A DNA stretch of 64,000 bases from Hypericibacter terrae (GCF_008728855.1 NZ_CP042906.1:3346001-3410000), one strand, 5' to 3'. Counted from the stretch's first letter, positions 52,071 through 61,659 are shown. Numbers and translations are program-made. Notes: a model not told the origin generated them from the sequence alone.

Positions 52071-53959
52071 GGTGCCGCCTGACGCTCGCCGACCGCCGGC
52101 AATGTTGCAACCGGCGTCGCAAGCAAGGTCGTCAGGTCCGCCTCGGTCAGCGTTTCCTTTTGCAGCAGCCATTTCGCGCCCTGCTCCAGGGTCGGCCGCC
52201 GCTCGTTCAGCACAGCGATCGCCCGGGCAAAGGCCTCCTCGACGAAGCCCTGCACCGCCCGGTCGATTTCGCGCGCCGTTTCCTCGCTATAGCGCTTTTC
52301 GGCGGGCGGCGGTGCCATGCCGGGACCGGCCAGGAAGGGGCTGCGCTCTTCCTCGAAGGTGACCTGGCCGAGCTTCTCGACCATGCCATAGCGCATGACC
52401 ATGCTGCGGGCGATGTCGGTGACCTTCGCCAGATCGTCCGCGGCACCCGTGGAAAGCTCGCCGAACACGATCTTCTCCGCCGCGCGGCCGCCCAGCAGAA
52501 CCGCCATCTTGTTCTCCAATTCGTCGCGCCGCATCAGATAGCGGTCCTCGATCGGGCGCTGGATGGTGTAGCCGAGCGAGCCGATGCCGCGGGGAATGAT
52601 CGAGACCTTATGGACCTTGTCCGAGCCCGGCAGGGTCAAGGCGACGAGGGTGTGCCCCATCTCGTGATAGGCCACAACCTCGCGCTCCAGCGGATTCAAA
52701 AGCCGGTTGCGCTTCTCCAGCCCGGCCACGATCCGCTCGATCGCCATCGTAAAATCCTCCATCGCCACGGAGTCGCCGCCGCGCCGGGTCGCCATCAGGG
52801 CCGCCTCGTTGACGAGGTTGGCGAGATCCGCGCCCGAGAAGCCGGGCGTCAATGCCGCAATCTGCTCGGGATCGACGTCGATGCCCAGTTTCGCCTTCTT
52901 CATATGGACCTTGAGGATGTCGACGCGTCCCTTGCGGTCGGGCCGGTCGACCAGCACCTGCCGGTCGAAGCGCCCGGCGCGCAACAGCGCCGGATCCAGG
53001 ATTTCCGGCCGGTTCGTAGCGGCCAGCAGCACCAGTCCCTGGCGCGGATCGAACCCGTCGAGCTCGGCCAGGAGCTGATTGAGGGTCTGCTCCTTTTCGT
53101 CGTTGCCGCCGCCGAAGCTGAAGGGACTGCGGGCGCGTCCCAGCGCGTCCAGCTCGTCGATGAAGATGATGGCCGGCGCCTTGGCACGCGCCTGCTCGAA
53201 GAGATCGCGCACGCGCGCGGCGCCGACGCCGACGAAGAGCTCGACGAACTCCGACCCGCTGATCGAGAAGAACGGCACGCTCGCTTCGCCGGCGACGGCT
53301 CTGGCCAGCAGCGTCTTGCCGGTGCCGGGCGGACCGACCAGCAGGATGCCCTTCGGGATGCGGGCGCCCAGGCGGCCATAGCGATCCGGCTCCTTGAGGA
53401 AGGCGACAATCTCCTGCAGCTCCGCTTTCGCCTCGTCGACGCCCGCGACGTCGGCAAAGGTCACCTTCGTGTCGGTCTCCACATAGACCTTGGCCTTGCT
53501 GCGCCCGACCGTCATGAACCCGCCGCCCATGCCCTGCTTCTCGATGATCCGTCGAAAGACGAACACCCAGAGCCCGAAGAACAGCAGGACCGGCAGGACC
53601 CAGGAGAGGATGTCGCGCAGCCAGGTATTGTCCGTGCCGCCGGTGACCGTCACGCCGTAGATCGCGCTTTCGGCCGCGATGTCCTCGGGTACCCGGCGGG
53701 TCTCGAAATAGCGGACGCCGCCGGGTTCCGGAGACTTCAGGGTTCCGGTGATCCGCGTCTCGGTCACGGTCAGCTCGGCGATCTTGCCGGCCTTCAGCAG
53801 TTCCTGGAATCGGCTGTAGGAAATGGGCGCGACCTGCTGGGCCAGCAAGAACAGATATTGCAGCAGGAACACGGCTCCGATCGCCGCGAGGAAATACCAG
53901 GTGTTGAGTGTGTGCTTCTTGTCCAGCGCCAACGGCCGCCCTCCGAGGTTGCCGCCCAT
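52067..53959 (-). CDS. ftsH: ATP-dependent zinc metalloprotease FtsH family, 630 aa
   Basis: Membrane-bound AAA+ protease. Two N-terminal helices (residues 20-40 and 113-136) flank a periplasmic domain. AAA motifs: Walker A GPPGTGKT at 209-216, Walker [10 protein letters not shown] at 264-272. Zinc site HEMGH at 432-436, third ligand in GAADDLAK near 506-512. The N-terminus ([27 protein letters not shown]) and the [25 protein letters not shown] linker resemble accessory FtsH-type proteins rather than the housekeeping enzyme. It is the last gene after the GFA/PhnD/EamA run, 65 bases from EamA. Likely intact and active. Confidence 0.93.
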   Translation of the reverse strand: MGGNLGGRPLALDKKHTLNTWYFLAAIGAVFLLQYLFLLAQQVAPISYSRFQELLKAGKIAELTVTETRITGTLKSPEPGGVRYFETRRVPEDIAAESAIYGVTVTGGTDNTWLRDILSWVLPVLLFFGLWVFVFRRIIEKQGMGGGFMTVGRSKAKVYVETDTKVTFADVAGVDEAKAELQEIVAFLKEPDRYGRLGARIPKGILLVGPPGTGKTLLARAVAGEASVPFFSISGSEFVELFVGVGAARVRDLFEQARAKAPAIIFIDELDALGRARSPFSFGGGNDEKEQTLNQLLAELDGFDPRQGLVLLAATNRPEILDPALLRAGRFDRQVLVDRPDRKGRVDILKVHMKKAKLGIDVDPEQIAALTPGFSGADLANLVNEAALMATRRGGDSVAMEDFTMAIERIVAGLEKRNRLLNPLEREVVAYHEMGHTLVALTLPGSDKVHKVSIIPRGIGSLGYTIQRPIEDRYLMRRDELENKMAVLLGGRAAEKIVFGELSTGAADDLAKVTDIARSMVMRYGMVEKLGQVTFEEERSPFLAGPGMAPPPAEKRYSEETAREIDRAVQGFVEEAFARAIAVLNERRPTLEQGAKWLLQKETLTEADLTTLLATPVATLPAVGERQAAP

Positions 53960-54024
53960 GATGCAACAATCGGCCGAAACGGCCTTGCGCTAAATCAATC
54001 TCCCGGCCGGCGAGATCGCGCCGG

Positions 54025-54954
54025 TTAGGCTTTCTGCTCCTTCGCCGGCTCCGCCTCCTGCGGCACCAGCAGCACGTCGAGCACCGCCGCACCGACGATG
54101 AGGGCGCCGCCGATCATCTCGCGCAGACCGAAGGGTTCGTCGGTCAGGAGAACCGACGAAATCACCCCGACCGGAACCTCGAACATCAAGAGGAGCGCCG
54201 AGCGCACCGGCGACAGCTGCCCCGCCCCCCACAGGCTCAAGCCCGCCGTCGGGATCAGCCAGAACGCGGCGATGGCCAGCAGCCACAGCCAATGATCGGT
54301 GATGGCGTTTACTGGGAACGGCGGCACGGGGCTGAGAATCAGGGGCATCAGCAAGAGCCCGGCCAGCAGGGCACCGGCGAATTGGGCGTAAGTCTTCTCG
54401 AAAGCACCGGTGGGCCCCCCGAGGCGGACGAGCACGATGCCCAGCGCCCAACAGACGCCCGACGCCAGCCCGAACCAGTCGCCCAGGGAGCGCGGGAAGG
54501 GAAAGCCGTTCTCGAAGCCCATCAGCACGACCATGCCGACCAGGCCCAGCGCGATCGTGCCGAAGCGCGTCGGGGTGACCGGGGTGCCGATAATCAGGCG
54601 CTCGAACAGGACGCTCCAGACCGGCATGAGATAGAACAACAGCAGCACGCGGACGATCTCGCCGACCAGCACGCCGTCGGCATAGAGCATGCTCGATGTG
54701 CCGATCAGCAGACCCGTGCCGATCAGCAGCCATCCCCCGGAACGGAAATGCCGGCGTCGCCAGAACGCCACCGGGAGCAGGAACAGGACCGGCGTCGCGA
54801 AGGTAAGTACGGCAACCCAGGGCCCGTCGACCCCGCGGGCCGCCAACTGGCGCATCGGCCACCAGAGCGTGCCCCAGAACAGGGCGGAGCCGGCCACCGC
54901 CAGGTTGGCCAGCAGCAGCCCGCCGGCGATCGCCCTCTCAGACGAGCGTGCCAT
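54025..54954 (-). CDS. EamA/DMT family transporter, 309 aa
   Basis: Ten-helix drug/metabolite-type exporter. Two EamA repeats: residues about 10-150 and 160-300. Examples are LANLAVAGSALFWGTLWWPMRQLAARG in the first and LLAIAAFWLIPTAGLSLWGAGQLSPVRSALLLMFEVPVGVISSVLL in the second, with TDEPFGLREMIGGALIVGA near the end. The substrate cannot be predicted. The start overlaps the PhnD-like gene by 17 bases, so they share a transcript. Confidence 0.9.
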   Translation of the reverse strand: MARSSERAIAGGLLLANLAVAGSALFWGTLWWPMRQLAARGVDGPWVAVLTFATPVLFLLPVAFWRRRHFRSGGWLLIGTGLLIGTSSMLYADGVLVGEIVRVLLLFYLMPVWSVLFERLIIGTPVTPTRFGTIALGLVGMVVLMGFENGFPFPRSLGDWFGLASGVCWALGIVLVRLGGPTGAFEKTYAQFAGALLAGLLLMPLILSPVPPFPVNAITDHWLWLLAIAAFWLIPTAGLSLWGAGQLSPVRSALLLMFEVPVGVISSVLLTDEPFGLREMIGGALIVGAAVLDVLLVPQEAEPAKEQKA

Positions 54955-55744
54955 AGCCTTGCGCCAGTGCCTCGCGTTCCTGGGTCAGCATGGTCTCATA
55001 GGCGTCCTCGGCGAGAATCTCGGCGCCCGCGATCAGCAGCGCCTCCCTTGCCCAGGCGAGGTCCGGCTCGATCAGCGCCTCTTTGAGGCCGTTTCTCATC
55101 CGCGCCAGATCGTCGTCGGAGGTCTCCTTCGCCGTCACATAGGGCAGCGACGGCGCCGGCGGGCTGCCGGCGATGACGCGCGTTCCATAGAGCAGCTGCG
55201 GCTGATGGCGCATCAGGATCGCGTAGGTCACGCAATCAATCGCGGCGAAGTCGGCGCGACCCTCGCGCACGGCCGCGATGCTTTTGCGATGGCCGCCTGT
55301 CTCGATCGCCGCCGAGACGAAGTGCCCACTCTTCGCCAAGGGCGCGAGCATCGCGCGCAGCACGTTGTAGCCCGACTGGGAGTCCGTCGAGTTATAGGCA
55401 ACGCGCGTCCCGCGCAGCTCGGCGAGCTGCATCAGGGGGCTTGCCTCTCGCACCAGGATCCAGCTCCGGTAATGCGCGCCCTCGCAGCCGGGCGCGTCAT
55501 AGACCGGCGTCGCCACCACCTTGAGCCGGTCGCGGAAACTCTTCATCAGCGGATAACCGCAGGTCTGGGCGAAGATCAGGTCGGGCCTTGCCCACAGCGC
55601 GTATTCGGGCATGCCCCGCGTGAGGTGGTCGGGGAGATCCTCGATCCCTTCATGGCGGAACGCCCGGGCCAGGCCGGTCCACCAGGCATCGGTTGCCGCA
55701 TGCAGCAGCTGCGGGTCGTACATCGGCAAGCCGGCGATGGTCAT
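54938..55744 (-). CDS. PhnD/SsuA-type substrate-binding protein without signal peptide, 268 aa
   Basis: Periplasmic-binding-protein fold of the phosphonate/phosphite group. Motifs: PDLIFAQTCGYPLMKSF, LRGTRVAYNSTDSQSGYNVLRAML, and HRKSIAAVREGRADFAAIDCVTYAIL. It begins MTIAGLPMYDPQ with no visible signal peptide, so it may be cytoplasmic or its start may be truncated. ATG 55744 overlaps the upstream GFA stop by four bases (ATGA), making this start firm. No phosphonate permease or ATPase is present. Role unknown. Confidence 0.85.
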   Translation of the reverse strand: MTIAGLPMYDPQLLHAATDAWWTGLARAFRHEGIEDLPDHLTRGMPEYALWARPDLIFAQTCGYPLMKSFRDRLKVVATPVYDAPGCEGAHYRSWILVREASPLMQLAELRGTRVAYNSTDSQSGYNVLRAMLAPLAKSGHFVSAAIETGGHRKSIAAVREGRADFAAIDCVTYAILMRHQPQLLYGTRVIAGSPPAPSLPYVTAKETSDDDLARMRNGLKEALIEPDLAWAREALLIAGAEILAEDAYETMLTQEREALAQGYGTLV

Positions 55745-56166
55745 GAGGAACTGCTGCCTGCAAAACGTGGAACGTCGTCCGCGATCTCGTAATAATCGCC
55801 CTTGTCGGCGACGAAGATATGTCGGGCGAGGCGCAGGCCGGTCGGCTGATCGAGACTGCCGGTGGCGACATCGATCGTCTGCCGGTCGCTCGCCTGCCAG
55901 AACAGCTTGGAGCCGCATTCGCGGCAGAACCCTCGTCGCGCCTCGGCCGAAGACCGATACCAGCGCAAATTCTCGACGCCGTCGATAACGACGCTTTCGA
56001 CCGGCAGTCCGCCCGAATAGCTGCCGGGCGCGCCATGCTGGCGGCGGCATTGGCTGCAATGGCAGCTGCTCACCGAATTGAGGGCTGCGAAGATGCGATA
56101 GCGGACGGCACCGCACAAGCAGCGGCCTGTCGCCCGGGGCGCGGCGCTCGGGGCGCGGGACGTCAT
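55741..56166 (-). CDS. GFA (glutathione-dependent formaldehyde-activating/CENP-V fold) protein, copy 2, 141 aa
   Basis: Zinc-binding small protein. Cys pattern: CLCGAVRY at about 16-23, CHCSQCRRQHGAP at about 36-48, and GFCRECGSKLFWQ near 80-92. A closing YRIFA...DKGDYYEI segment matches the family. Paralogous to the copy immediately upstream (56163-56594), with which it shares IFVADKGDYYEI. ATG overlaps the upstream stop (ATGA). Family members bind or react with thiol adducts, but many have no proven activity. Confidence 0.9.
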   Translation of the reverse strand: MTSRAPSAAPRATGRCLCGAVRYRIFAALNSVSSCHCSQCRRQHGAPGSYSGGLPVESVVIDGVENLRWYRSSAEARRGFCRECGSKLFWQASDRQTIDVATGSLDQPTGLRLARHIFVADKGDYYEIADDVPRFAGSSSS

Positions 56167-56594
56167 GGGCGGCCGAGGGTCAGCATCGAACCCGAAAGCT
56201 GCTCCGCGCCGTCATGGATCTCGTAATAGTCGCCTTTGTCGGCGACGAAGATATGGCGGACGGTCCTGAGGCCCGTGGGCGCGTCGAGCGCGCCGGCGGC
56301 GATCGACACCCGGCCGGTCCCGATCGGCTCCCAGAACAGGCTGGAGCCGCAAATCCGGCAGAAGCCCCGCCGCGCCTTCTCCGAGGAGCGATACCAGGCC
56401 AGGGATTCCTCCCCCTCGAAGCGGATATGCTCCCAGGCCGCCTGGGTGTAGCCGGGCGGAGCGCCGTGCTGGCGCCGGCACTGGCTGCAATGGCACACCA
56501 CCACGTCCCGCAACGGCCCCTCGATCTCGAAACGGATCGCCCCGCAGAGGCAATGGCCGGTCGCATGGGTCGGCAATTGTCGAATCTGGCTCAT
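56163..56594 (-). CDS. GFA (glutathione-dependent formaldehyde-activating/CENP-V fold) protein, copy 1, 143 aa
   Basis: First gene of the overlapping minus-strand run. Zinc-site cysteines: HCLCGAIRF near residue 14, CHCSQCRRQHGAPPGY around 33-48, and GFCRICGSSLFWE near 78-90, plus IFVADKGDYYEIHDG. ATG 56594 (MSQIRQLPTH) follows GGCGGGA; the longer frame upstream looks non-coding. It is a tandem duplicate of the next gene. No formaldehyde dehydrogenase lies nearby, so a formaldehyde role is not implied by context. Confidence 0.9.
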   Translation of the reverse strand: MSQIRQLPTHATGHCLCGAIRFEIEGPLRDVVVCHCSQCRRQHGAPPGYTQAAWEHIRFEGEESLAWYRSSEKARRGFCRICGSSLFWEPIGTGRVSIAAGALDAPTGLRTVRHIFVADKGDYYEIHDGAEQLSGSMLTLGRP

Positions 56595-56846
56595 TCCCGC
56601 CGGTCCTGGCCGCCTCAAAGGATCGCCCAGCAAGCCGGGAACGGCGCTGGGCGAGACCCCAATTATGGCCGCGGGGCGCCGGCTTGTCACCCGCGCAGCC
56701 CGCAGAGACGCCACTCAGGAGGGGCAAAAGGCCGCGCCAGCGGGGTCGGGAAAGTTAACAACTTATGGTCTAGGATTGGTGTCGCTCGGTCGTGCAAGCC
56801 CTGCTCTTGCAGCCGTTTTCCCGGAAGGGCATAAGCTTCCGCCGTC

Positions 56847-57776
56847 ATGGCCCGCATCGTCGCTTTCGACCCGCCCTCCAACTACGTCCGCAGCTCCGCC
56901 GACGTTCCCACCCTGCTTGTCGCGGTGGGGACCTATGTCACATTCGGTCTGCTCACCTGGTACAGCCACGTGATCCCCTGGTGGCTGCTCCTGCCCCTGG
57001 GCGGCTACACGGTCGCCTTGCACGGGTCGCTGCAGCATGAGGCCGTGCATGGGTTTCCCTTCCGCGGCCGGTTCCTCAACAGCCTGCTGGTCTATCCGTC
57101 GCTATGGCTCTGGCTGCCCTATCTCAGCTATCGCGAATCGCATCTGACCCATCACCGCGACGAGCGTCTCACCTGCCCGATCGACGACCCGGAATCGAAC
57201 TATCTGACTCCCGAGCAGTGGGCAGCCCTCGGTCCGCTACATCGGCGCCTGCGCCTGGTCATGACCACGGTCGCCGGCCGCCTCCTCGTCACCCCGCTCT
57301 ATTGCGTCTACCGCGCGGCCCGGCAATTGCTCAGGGCGATCGCGACCCGCGACATGCAGCATCTCGGTCAATGGCTGGTCCATGTGCCGGCCGTGGCCAT
57401 CGTGCTCTGGTGGGTGATGGGCATCTGCGACATGTCATTCTGGAAATATGTCTTCTGCTTCGCCTATCCCGGCCTGTCGCTGACGCTCCTGCGCTCCTTC
57501 TGCGAACATCGCGCCGCGCCCGAGGTGGGCAGCCGCACCGCGATCGTCGAGGCGGGCCCGGTGATGTCGCTCCTCTATCTCAACAACAACCTGCATTTCG
57601 TGCATCACAACGAGCCGAGCTCGCCCTGGCACGGCCGGCCGGCGCGCTACCGGCAGGTGCGCGATCAGGTCTTCGCCGCCAATGGCGGCTACCGCCTCGC
57701 CGGTTATGGCGAAATCCTGCGGCGCTGGTTTCTGACGCCGAAGGAACCGGTCATCCATCCGCAAGGCCGGCCCTGA
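56847..57776 (+). CDS. Fatty acid desaturase, 309 aa
   Basis: Membrane di-iron desaturase or hydroxylase. Three histidine boxes are visible: HGSLQHEAVH at about 60-69, HLTHHRDE at about 97-104, and HFVHHNEPSSPWH near 251-263. Four to six hydrophobic segments lie between them (LTWYSHVIPWWLLLPLGGYTV, VHVPAVAIVLWWVMG). Acts on acyl lipids in the inner membrane; the position specificity is unknown. The start ATG 56847 (MARIVAFDPPS) has a weak Shine-Dalgarno. Divergent from the GFA run, with a 252-base gap that shows no further gene. Confidence 0.88.
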   Translation: MARIVAFDPPSNYVRSSADVPTLLVAVGTYVTFGLLTWYSHVIPWWLLLPLGGYTVALHGSLQHEAVHGFPFRGRFLNSLLVYPSLWLWLPYLSYRESHLTHHRDERLTCPIDDPESNYLTPEQWAALGPLHRRLRLVMTTVAGRLLVTPLYCVYRAARQLLRAIATRDMQHLGQWLVHVPAVAIVLWWVMGICDMSFWKYVFCFAYPGLSLTLLRSFCEHRAAPEVGSRTAIVEAGPVMSLLYLNNNLHFVHHNEPSSPWHGRPARYRQVRDQVFAANGGYRLAGYGEILRRWFLTPKEPVIHPQGRP

Positions 57777-57913
57777 CCTTCCCGTTTCGTTGGTTCGAAC
57801 AGTAATTTCCGGCGCGGCGCACTCGCTCCGGTTACGGCGGCATATGAGTAAGTTTACCTATCGCGAACTTGCCCAATGTTAGTTCGTTCCTCCTCTCGAT
57901 CGTCGATCCGTTG

Positions 57914-57926
57914 CATTAGGATCGAA
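57914..57926 (+). repeat. Leader element CATTAGGATCGAA, copy 1
   Basis: A 13-base sequence shared exactly with 59902-59914. Each copy lies 17-20 bases before the start of a diguanylate cyclase gene, just ahead of a GGAGA-type Shine-Dalgarno. Probably a remnant of the tandem duplication, and possibly part of the promoter or leader. Confidence 0.6.
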
Positions 57927-57945
57927 TGGGAGATGGAGGTGACCG

Positions 57946-59679
57946 ATGTTTCGAGGCCGGCGTTCACCTGCGCTCGTGCTGGCATTTTTCGTGGGCATCC
58001 TGCTCCTCGCCGCCATGGCCGGATCGGCGTTGCTGCTTGGAATCGATGGCGGTCGCAAGAGTCAGGCCATTCGTGCGCTCGAGGTGGAGACCGGCCAGAT
58101 CCAAGCGGTTTTATTGGCGCTGGTGGATGCCCAGGCGGGTTTCGCCAGTTACCTCTCGACGGGAAATCCAAACTATCTCGAACCCTACTATCAAGGACTC
58201 GATCGAGAACGCACGATCGAGGACTCGGCGCCCGGCCTATTCGCCGCCGAGATGGAGAGTGGTGGATCGACGGTCGCGTTTGCGGACCTGATCCACGCCA
58301 ACCTCGGACAACTCGCCTTGGGCATCGCGGAAATCAACCGCAACGGCCCCATGACCAAGAGCGGCGTCGAAATCGAAATTCGCGCGCAGCAGATCATGGA
58401 CGCGATTCGCAAGGCCGTCGACCGAATGCAGATGCAGCGCCAGGACGCGATCGCATTGCAGTCTCGCGATTTGGCGCCTCGCAATACGCTCGCCTTTATG
58501 CTGGCGGCCGCAGCGGGCATGATTGCGATCGCCCTGAGCGTCGCGCAGTTCTTCGCGTTCAACCGCCAACTTCTCCGGCGCGAAACCTCGGAGACTGCGC
58601 TGCACTCGCGCGGCCGAGAAATCGAGTTATCGGCCGACATGACGAACGCGCTCCAATCCGTGCCGACCCGCGAGGAGAGCCTCCAGGTGATCGCCGACTA
58701 CGCGTCGCGGATCGTCAACGAGATGACGGGCAGCCTCTATACCTACAACAATTCGCGCGATCAGCTGGTTCAGACCGCAAGTTGGGGCAACGGATTGTTG
58801 AAGACCGAGTTGGTGGAATCATTTATGCCCGACGAGTGCTGGGCCCTGCGTCGCGGCGCTGCCTACCTCGCCTATTCCGGCCGGCCCGGCGTCAATTGCC
58901 ATCATGTGCGGGGCTCGCCGCATTCCTATCTGTGCGAGCCGATCGCCGCCCAGGGGGCCGTTTTCGGGGTCCTGCATCTGGCGTCGCCGGGCAAGCCGCC
59001 CGAACATGCCTTCGCAACGGTCAAGGAAACCGCCCGCGCCCTTGCCAATCGCCTGTCGCTGGCGCTTGCCAATATCGACTTGCGCGAAAGGCTGCAAGGG
59101 CTGGCCATTCGCGATCCCCTGACCGGACTTTTCAACCGGCGTGTCCTGGATGAGATCCTGATCCGGGAACTGGGGCGCGCCGACCGCGCCAAGTCGCGGC
59201 TCGGTGTCGCGATGGTCGATATCGACCATTTCAAGAATTTCAACGACCAGTTCGGCCACAAGGCGGGCGATACCATTCTGAAGGAGATCAGTGGCCAGAT
59301 CGCCAAGAAGATCCGAGTCAGCGATCTGGCCTGCCGCTATGGCGGGGAGGAGTTCGTGGTGCTCCTGCCCGATATCGATTCCGCGAACGGTTTGCGCGTT
59401 TGCGAAAAGCTGCGAGAGGGCATCGCCACCCTCGAACCGACGGATATGGTGCCGGGCGCTCCGCGCGTCACCATCTCGGTCGGGTTCAGCCTCTATCCCG
59501 ACCTCTGCAAGGATGCGGCCGATCTGATCGCAAGCGCCGACCGTGCCTTGTATGCGTCGAAGCACAATGGCCGCAACAAGGTGACGATCTATGACGCGGC
59601 TGTCATTGCGCCGTTCAAGCCGGCGAACGCCCATGTTGGTAGCGCAGGGTTATCGCCGGAGGCGCGACCTCTGATCTGA
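57946..59679 (+). CDS. CHASE3-like/GAF/GGDEF diguanylate cyclase 1, 577 aa
   Basis: Membrane sensor that makes cyclic di-GMP. Helix 1 at 8-33; a periplasmic helical CHASE3-like region at 34-180 (ALLALVDAQAGFASYLSTGN); helix 2 at 181-206; a GAF domain at about 235-380; and a GGDEF domain at about 385-555. Active site GGEEF at 466-470, DIDHFK at 425-430, inhibitory site RxxD at 457-460, five residues before GGEEF, so product inhibition is likely. The GAF domain has Cys298, Cys318, His320 and Cys330, conserved in all three paralogues. GGAGG is 6 bases before ATG. It is the only copy with the canonical Phe at the last GGEEF position. Confidence 0.93.
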   Translation: MFRGRRSPALVLAFFVGILLLAAMAGSALLLGIDGGRKSQAIRALEVETGQIQAVLLALVDAQAGFASYLSTGNPNYLEPYYQGLDRERTIEDSAPGLFAAEMESGGSTVAFADLIHANLGQLALGIAEINRNGPMTKSGVEIEIRAQQIMDAIRKAVDRMQMQRQDAIALQSRDLAPRNTLAFMLAAAAGMIAIALSVAQFFAFNRQLLRRETSETALHSRGREIELSADMTNALQSVPTREESLQVIADYASRIVNEMTGSLYTYNNSRDQLVQTASWGNGLLKTELVESFMPDECWALRRGAAYLAYSGRPGVNCHHVRGSPHSYLCEPIAAQGAVFGVLHLASPGKPPEHAFATVKETARALANRLSLALANIDLRERLQGLAIRDPLTGLFNRRVLDEILIRELGRADRAKSRLGVAMVDIDHFKNFNDQFGHKAGDTILKEISGQIAKKIRVSDLACRYGGEEFVVLLPDIDSANGLRVCEKLREGIATLEPTDMVPGAPRVTISVGFSLYPDLCKDAADLIASADRALYASKHNGRNKVTIYDAAVIAPFKPANAHVGSAGLSPEARPLI

Positions 59680-59813
59680 GGACACTCATTGCCGAGACCT
59701 GGGGCGAGGATCGCGCTTCGCTGCCGCTGCCCTGCCAGCGGCCACCGAACCATCCGAACCTTAAAGTCCACGGCCGCAGGGATAGGGGCGCCAGAACGGC
59801 CCACGATCCCATA

Positions 59814-59866
59814 GCGCCTCCTTGCCCGGAGGCGCCGCCCCTTGTCACATCGGACCCGCCGGTCCG
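59814..59866 (+). terminator. Paired hairpins after diguanylate cyclase 1
   Basis: GCGCCTCC at 59814-59821, loop TTGCCC, GGAGGCGC at 59828-59835: a perfect 8-bp stem followed by CGCCCCTTGTC. A second small hairpin follows, CGGACC at 59851-59856 with GGTCCG at 59861-59866. No long T-run, so termination would be weak or Rho-assisted. Confidence 0.5.
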
Positions 59867-59901
59867 AACGGGAACAGCCCCCTGGATTTCCCCGTTAATC
59901 T

Positions 59902-59914
59902 CATTAGGATCGAA
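59902..59914 (+). repeat. Leader element CATTAGGATCGAA, copy 2
   Basis: Exact copy of 57914-57926, 17 bases before the ATG at 59932 and followed by GGAGAGGGG. No such element was seen before the third cyclase. Confidence 0.6.
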
Positions 59915-59931
59915 GTCGGAGAGGGGTGGCT

Positions 59932-61659
59932 ATGGCCCAAAAGCATCGCTCTCTTGCGATCGTCGTTCCCTTTTTTGTCGGCATCGTGCTGCTCGCTGCC
60001 ATGGCGGGCTCAGCCCTGGTGCTGGGGATCGATGTCGGTCGCAAGAGTGAGGAAGTCCGTGGATTGGAAACCGAAGCGGTCCAGACCGAGGCCGCACTCT
60101 TGGCGTTGGTCGACGCCGAGACGGGATTCCGCGGCTATGCCTTGACAGCGGACGCTGGTTATCTCGAACCCTATTACCAAGGTCTGGAAAGATTGCGCGC
60201 GATCGAGGCCGCGTCGCCGTCCATGTTCGCTATCGATGTCGAGACCGACGGCGCGACCTTGCGCTTTGCCGACCTGGTCGCCCACCGGCTCGCCCTGTTC
60301 GAGCAGGGCATCGCCGACATCAAGCAGAACGGGCCTTTGACCGGCGGGCGTCTCGATGTCGTCAGCCAGGGCAAGCAGGTCATGGATGGGATCCGCAAAC
60401 TGGTGGGCGAACTCCGGGCCCACCGCCGGGCGGATATCGCGGCTCTGTCCGGCGATCTGGCTTTTCGCAACATGCTCGCCTTCGGTCTGGTGACCGCGGC
60501 CGGCATCATCGCGATTGCCCTGAGCATCGCCCAGTTCTTCGCCTTCAATCGCCAGATGCGCCGACGTGAAACGTCCGAAGCCGCGCTGCAGCTCCGCAGC
60601 CGCGAGATCGAGCTGGCAGCCGACATGACCAACGCGCTCCAGGCCGTGCCGACGCGCGAGGAGAGTCTGCTGGTGATCGCCGACTATTCCTCGCAGATCG
60701 TTGCCGACATGACGGGCGCCCTCTACACCTACAACAACGCCCGCGACCAACTCGTGCTTTCCGCCTCCTGGGGCAATCCAGCCCTCAAGGGCGAGCTGGT
60801 GGAGAGCTTCGGACCCGACCAATGCTGGGCCCTGCGCCGGGGCACCGCCTACATCGCCCATTCGGCACGGCATGGCCTCAATTGCCAGCATGTGCATGGC
60901 GTACCGCATTCTTATATGTGCGTGCCGATCGCGGCGCAGGGCGCCGTCTACGGCGTCCTGCACCTGGCCTCGCCGGCCGCCACGCCCGAGATCGCCTTCA
61001 GCGGGATTCAGGACACGGCCCGGGGGCTCGCCAATCGCCTGTCGCTGGCGCTCGCCAACATGGACCTGCGCGAGAAGCTGCGCAGTCTCGCCATTCGCGA
61101 TCCGCTGACCGGCCTCTTCAACCGGCGCGTCCTGGACGAGATTCTGACCCGCGAACTGGCACGCGCCGATCGCGCCCGCTCGCGCCTCGGCGTTGCAATG
61201 ATCGATATCGATCATTTCAAGTCCTTCAACGATCAATTCGGCCACAAGGCCGGCGACATCGTCCTCAAATCGGTCTGCGACCAGATCGCCAAGATGCTTC
61301 GGCGCAGCGACCTCGCCTGCCGCTATGGCGGGGAGGAGATCGTCGTGCTGCTGCCCGATATCGATGTCGAGAACGGGGTGCGGGTCTGCGAGAAACTCCG
61401 GGAAGGCGTCGCGAGCATCGAGCTGGGAGAACTGGTGCCAGGCGCCACCCACGTTACGGTCTCGATCGGATTCAGCCTCTATCCCGACCGCTGCAGCGAC
61501 CATGGCGATCTGCTTCCGAGCGCCGATCGCGCGATGTACGACGCCAAACGCGCTGGCCGCAACCGGGTTTCGGCCTATGGCGGTCCGGCCCCCAAGCCAG
61601 ACCTGCCCTTGGACATCGCCCAGCCACGGCTCGAAACCATCGGCTCCACACCGACCTGA
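59932..61659 (+). CDS. CHASE3-like/GAF/GGDEF diguanylate cyclase 2, 575 aa
   Basis: Tandem paralogue of the cyclase at 57946, colinear with it residue for residue to the active site. Same order: helix, CHASE3-like periplasmic helices (LVDAETGFRGYALTADAGYL), helix, GAF, GGDEF. The motif is GGEEI at 466-470 with RRSD inhibitory site at 457-460; Ile in place of Phe is non-canonical and activity should not be assumed. GAF Cys298, Cys318, His320 and Cys330 are kept. ATG 59932 follows GGAGAGGGG; a GTG at 59926 is in frame but less likely. Confidence 0.92.
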   Translation: MAQKHRSLAIVVPFFVGIVLLAAMAGSALVLGIDVGRKSEEVRGLETEAVQTEAALLALVDAETGFRGYALTADAGYLEPYYQGLERLRAIEAASPSMFAIDVETDGATLRFADLVAHRLALFEQGIADIKQNGPLTGGRLDVVSQGKQVMDGIRKLVGELRAHRRADIAALSGDLAFRNMLAFGLVTAAGIIAIALSIAQFFAFNRQMRRRETSEAALQLRSREIELAADMTNALQAVPTREESLLVIADYSSQIVADMTGALYTYNNARDQLVLSASWGNPALKGELVESFGPDQCWALRRGTAYIAHSARHGLNCQHVHGVPHSYMCVPIAAQGAVYGVLHLASPAATPEIAFSGIQDTARGLANRLSLALANMDLREKLRSLAIRDPLTGLFNRRVLDEILTRELARADRARSRLGVAMIDIDHFKSFNDQFGHKAGDIVLKSVCDQIAKMLRRSDLACRYGGEEIVVLLPDIDVENGVRVCEKLREGVASIELGELVPGATHVTVSIGFSLYPDRCSDHGDLLPSADRAMYDAKRAGRNRVSAYGGPAPKPDLPLDIAQPRLETIGSTPT

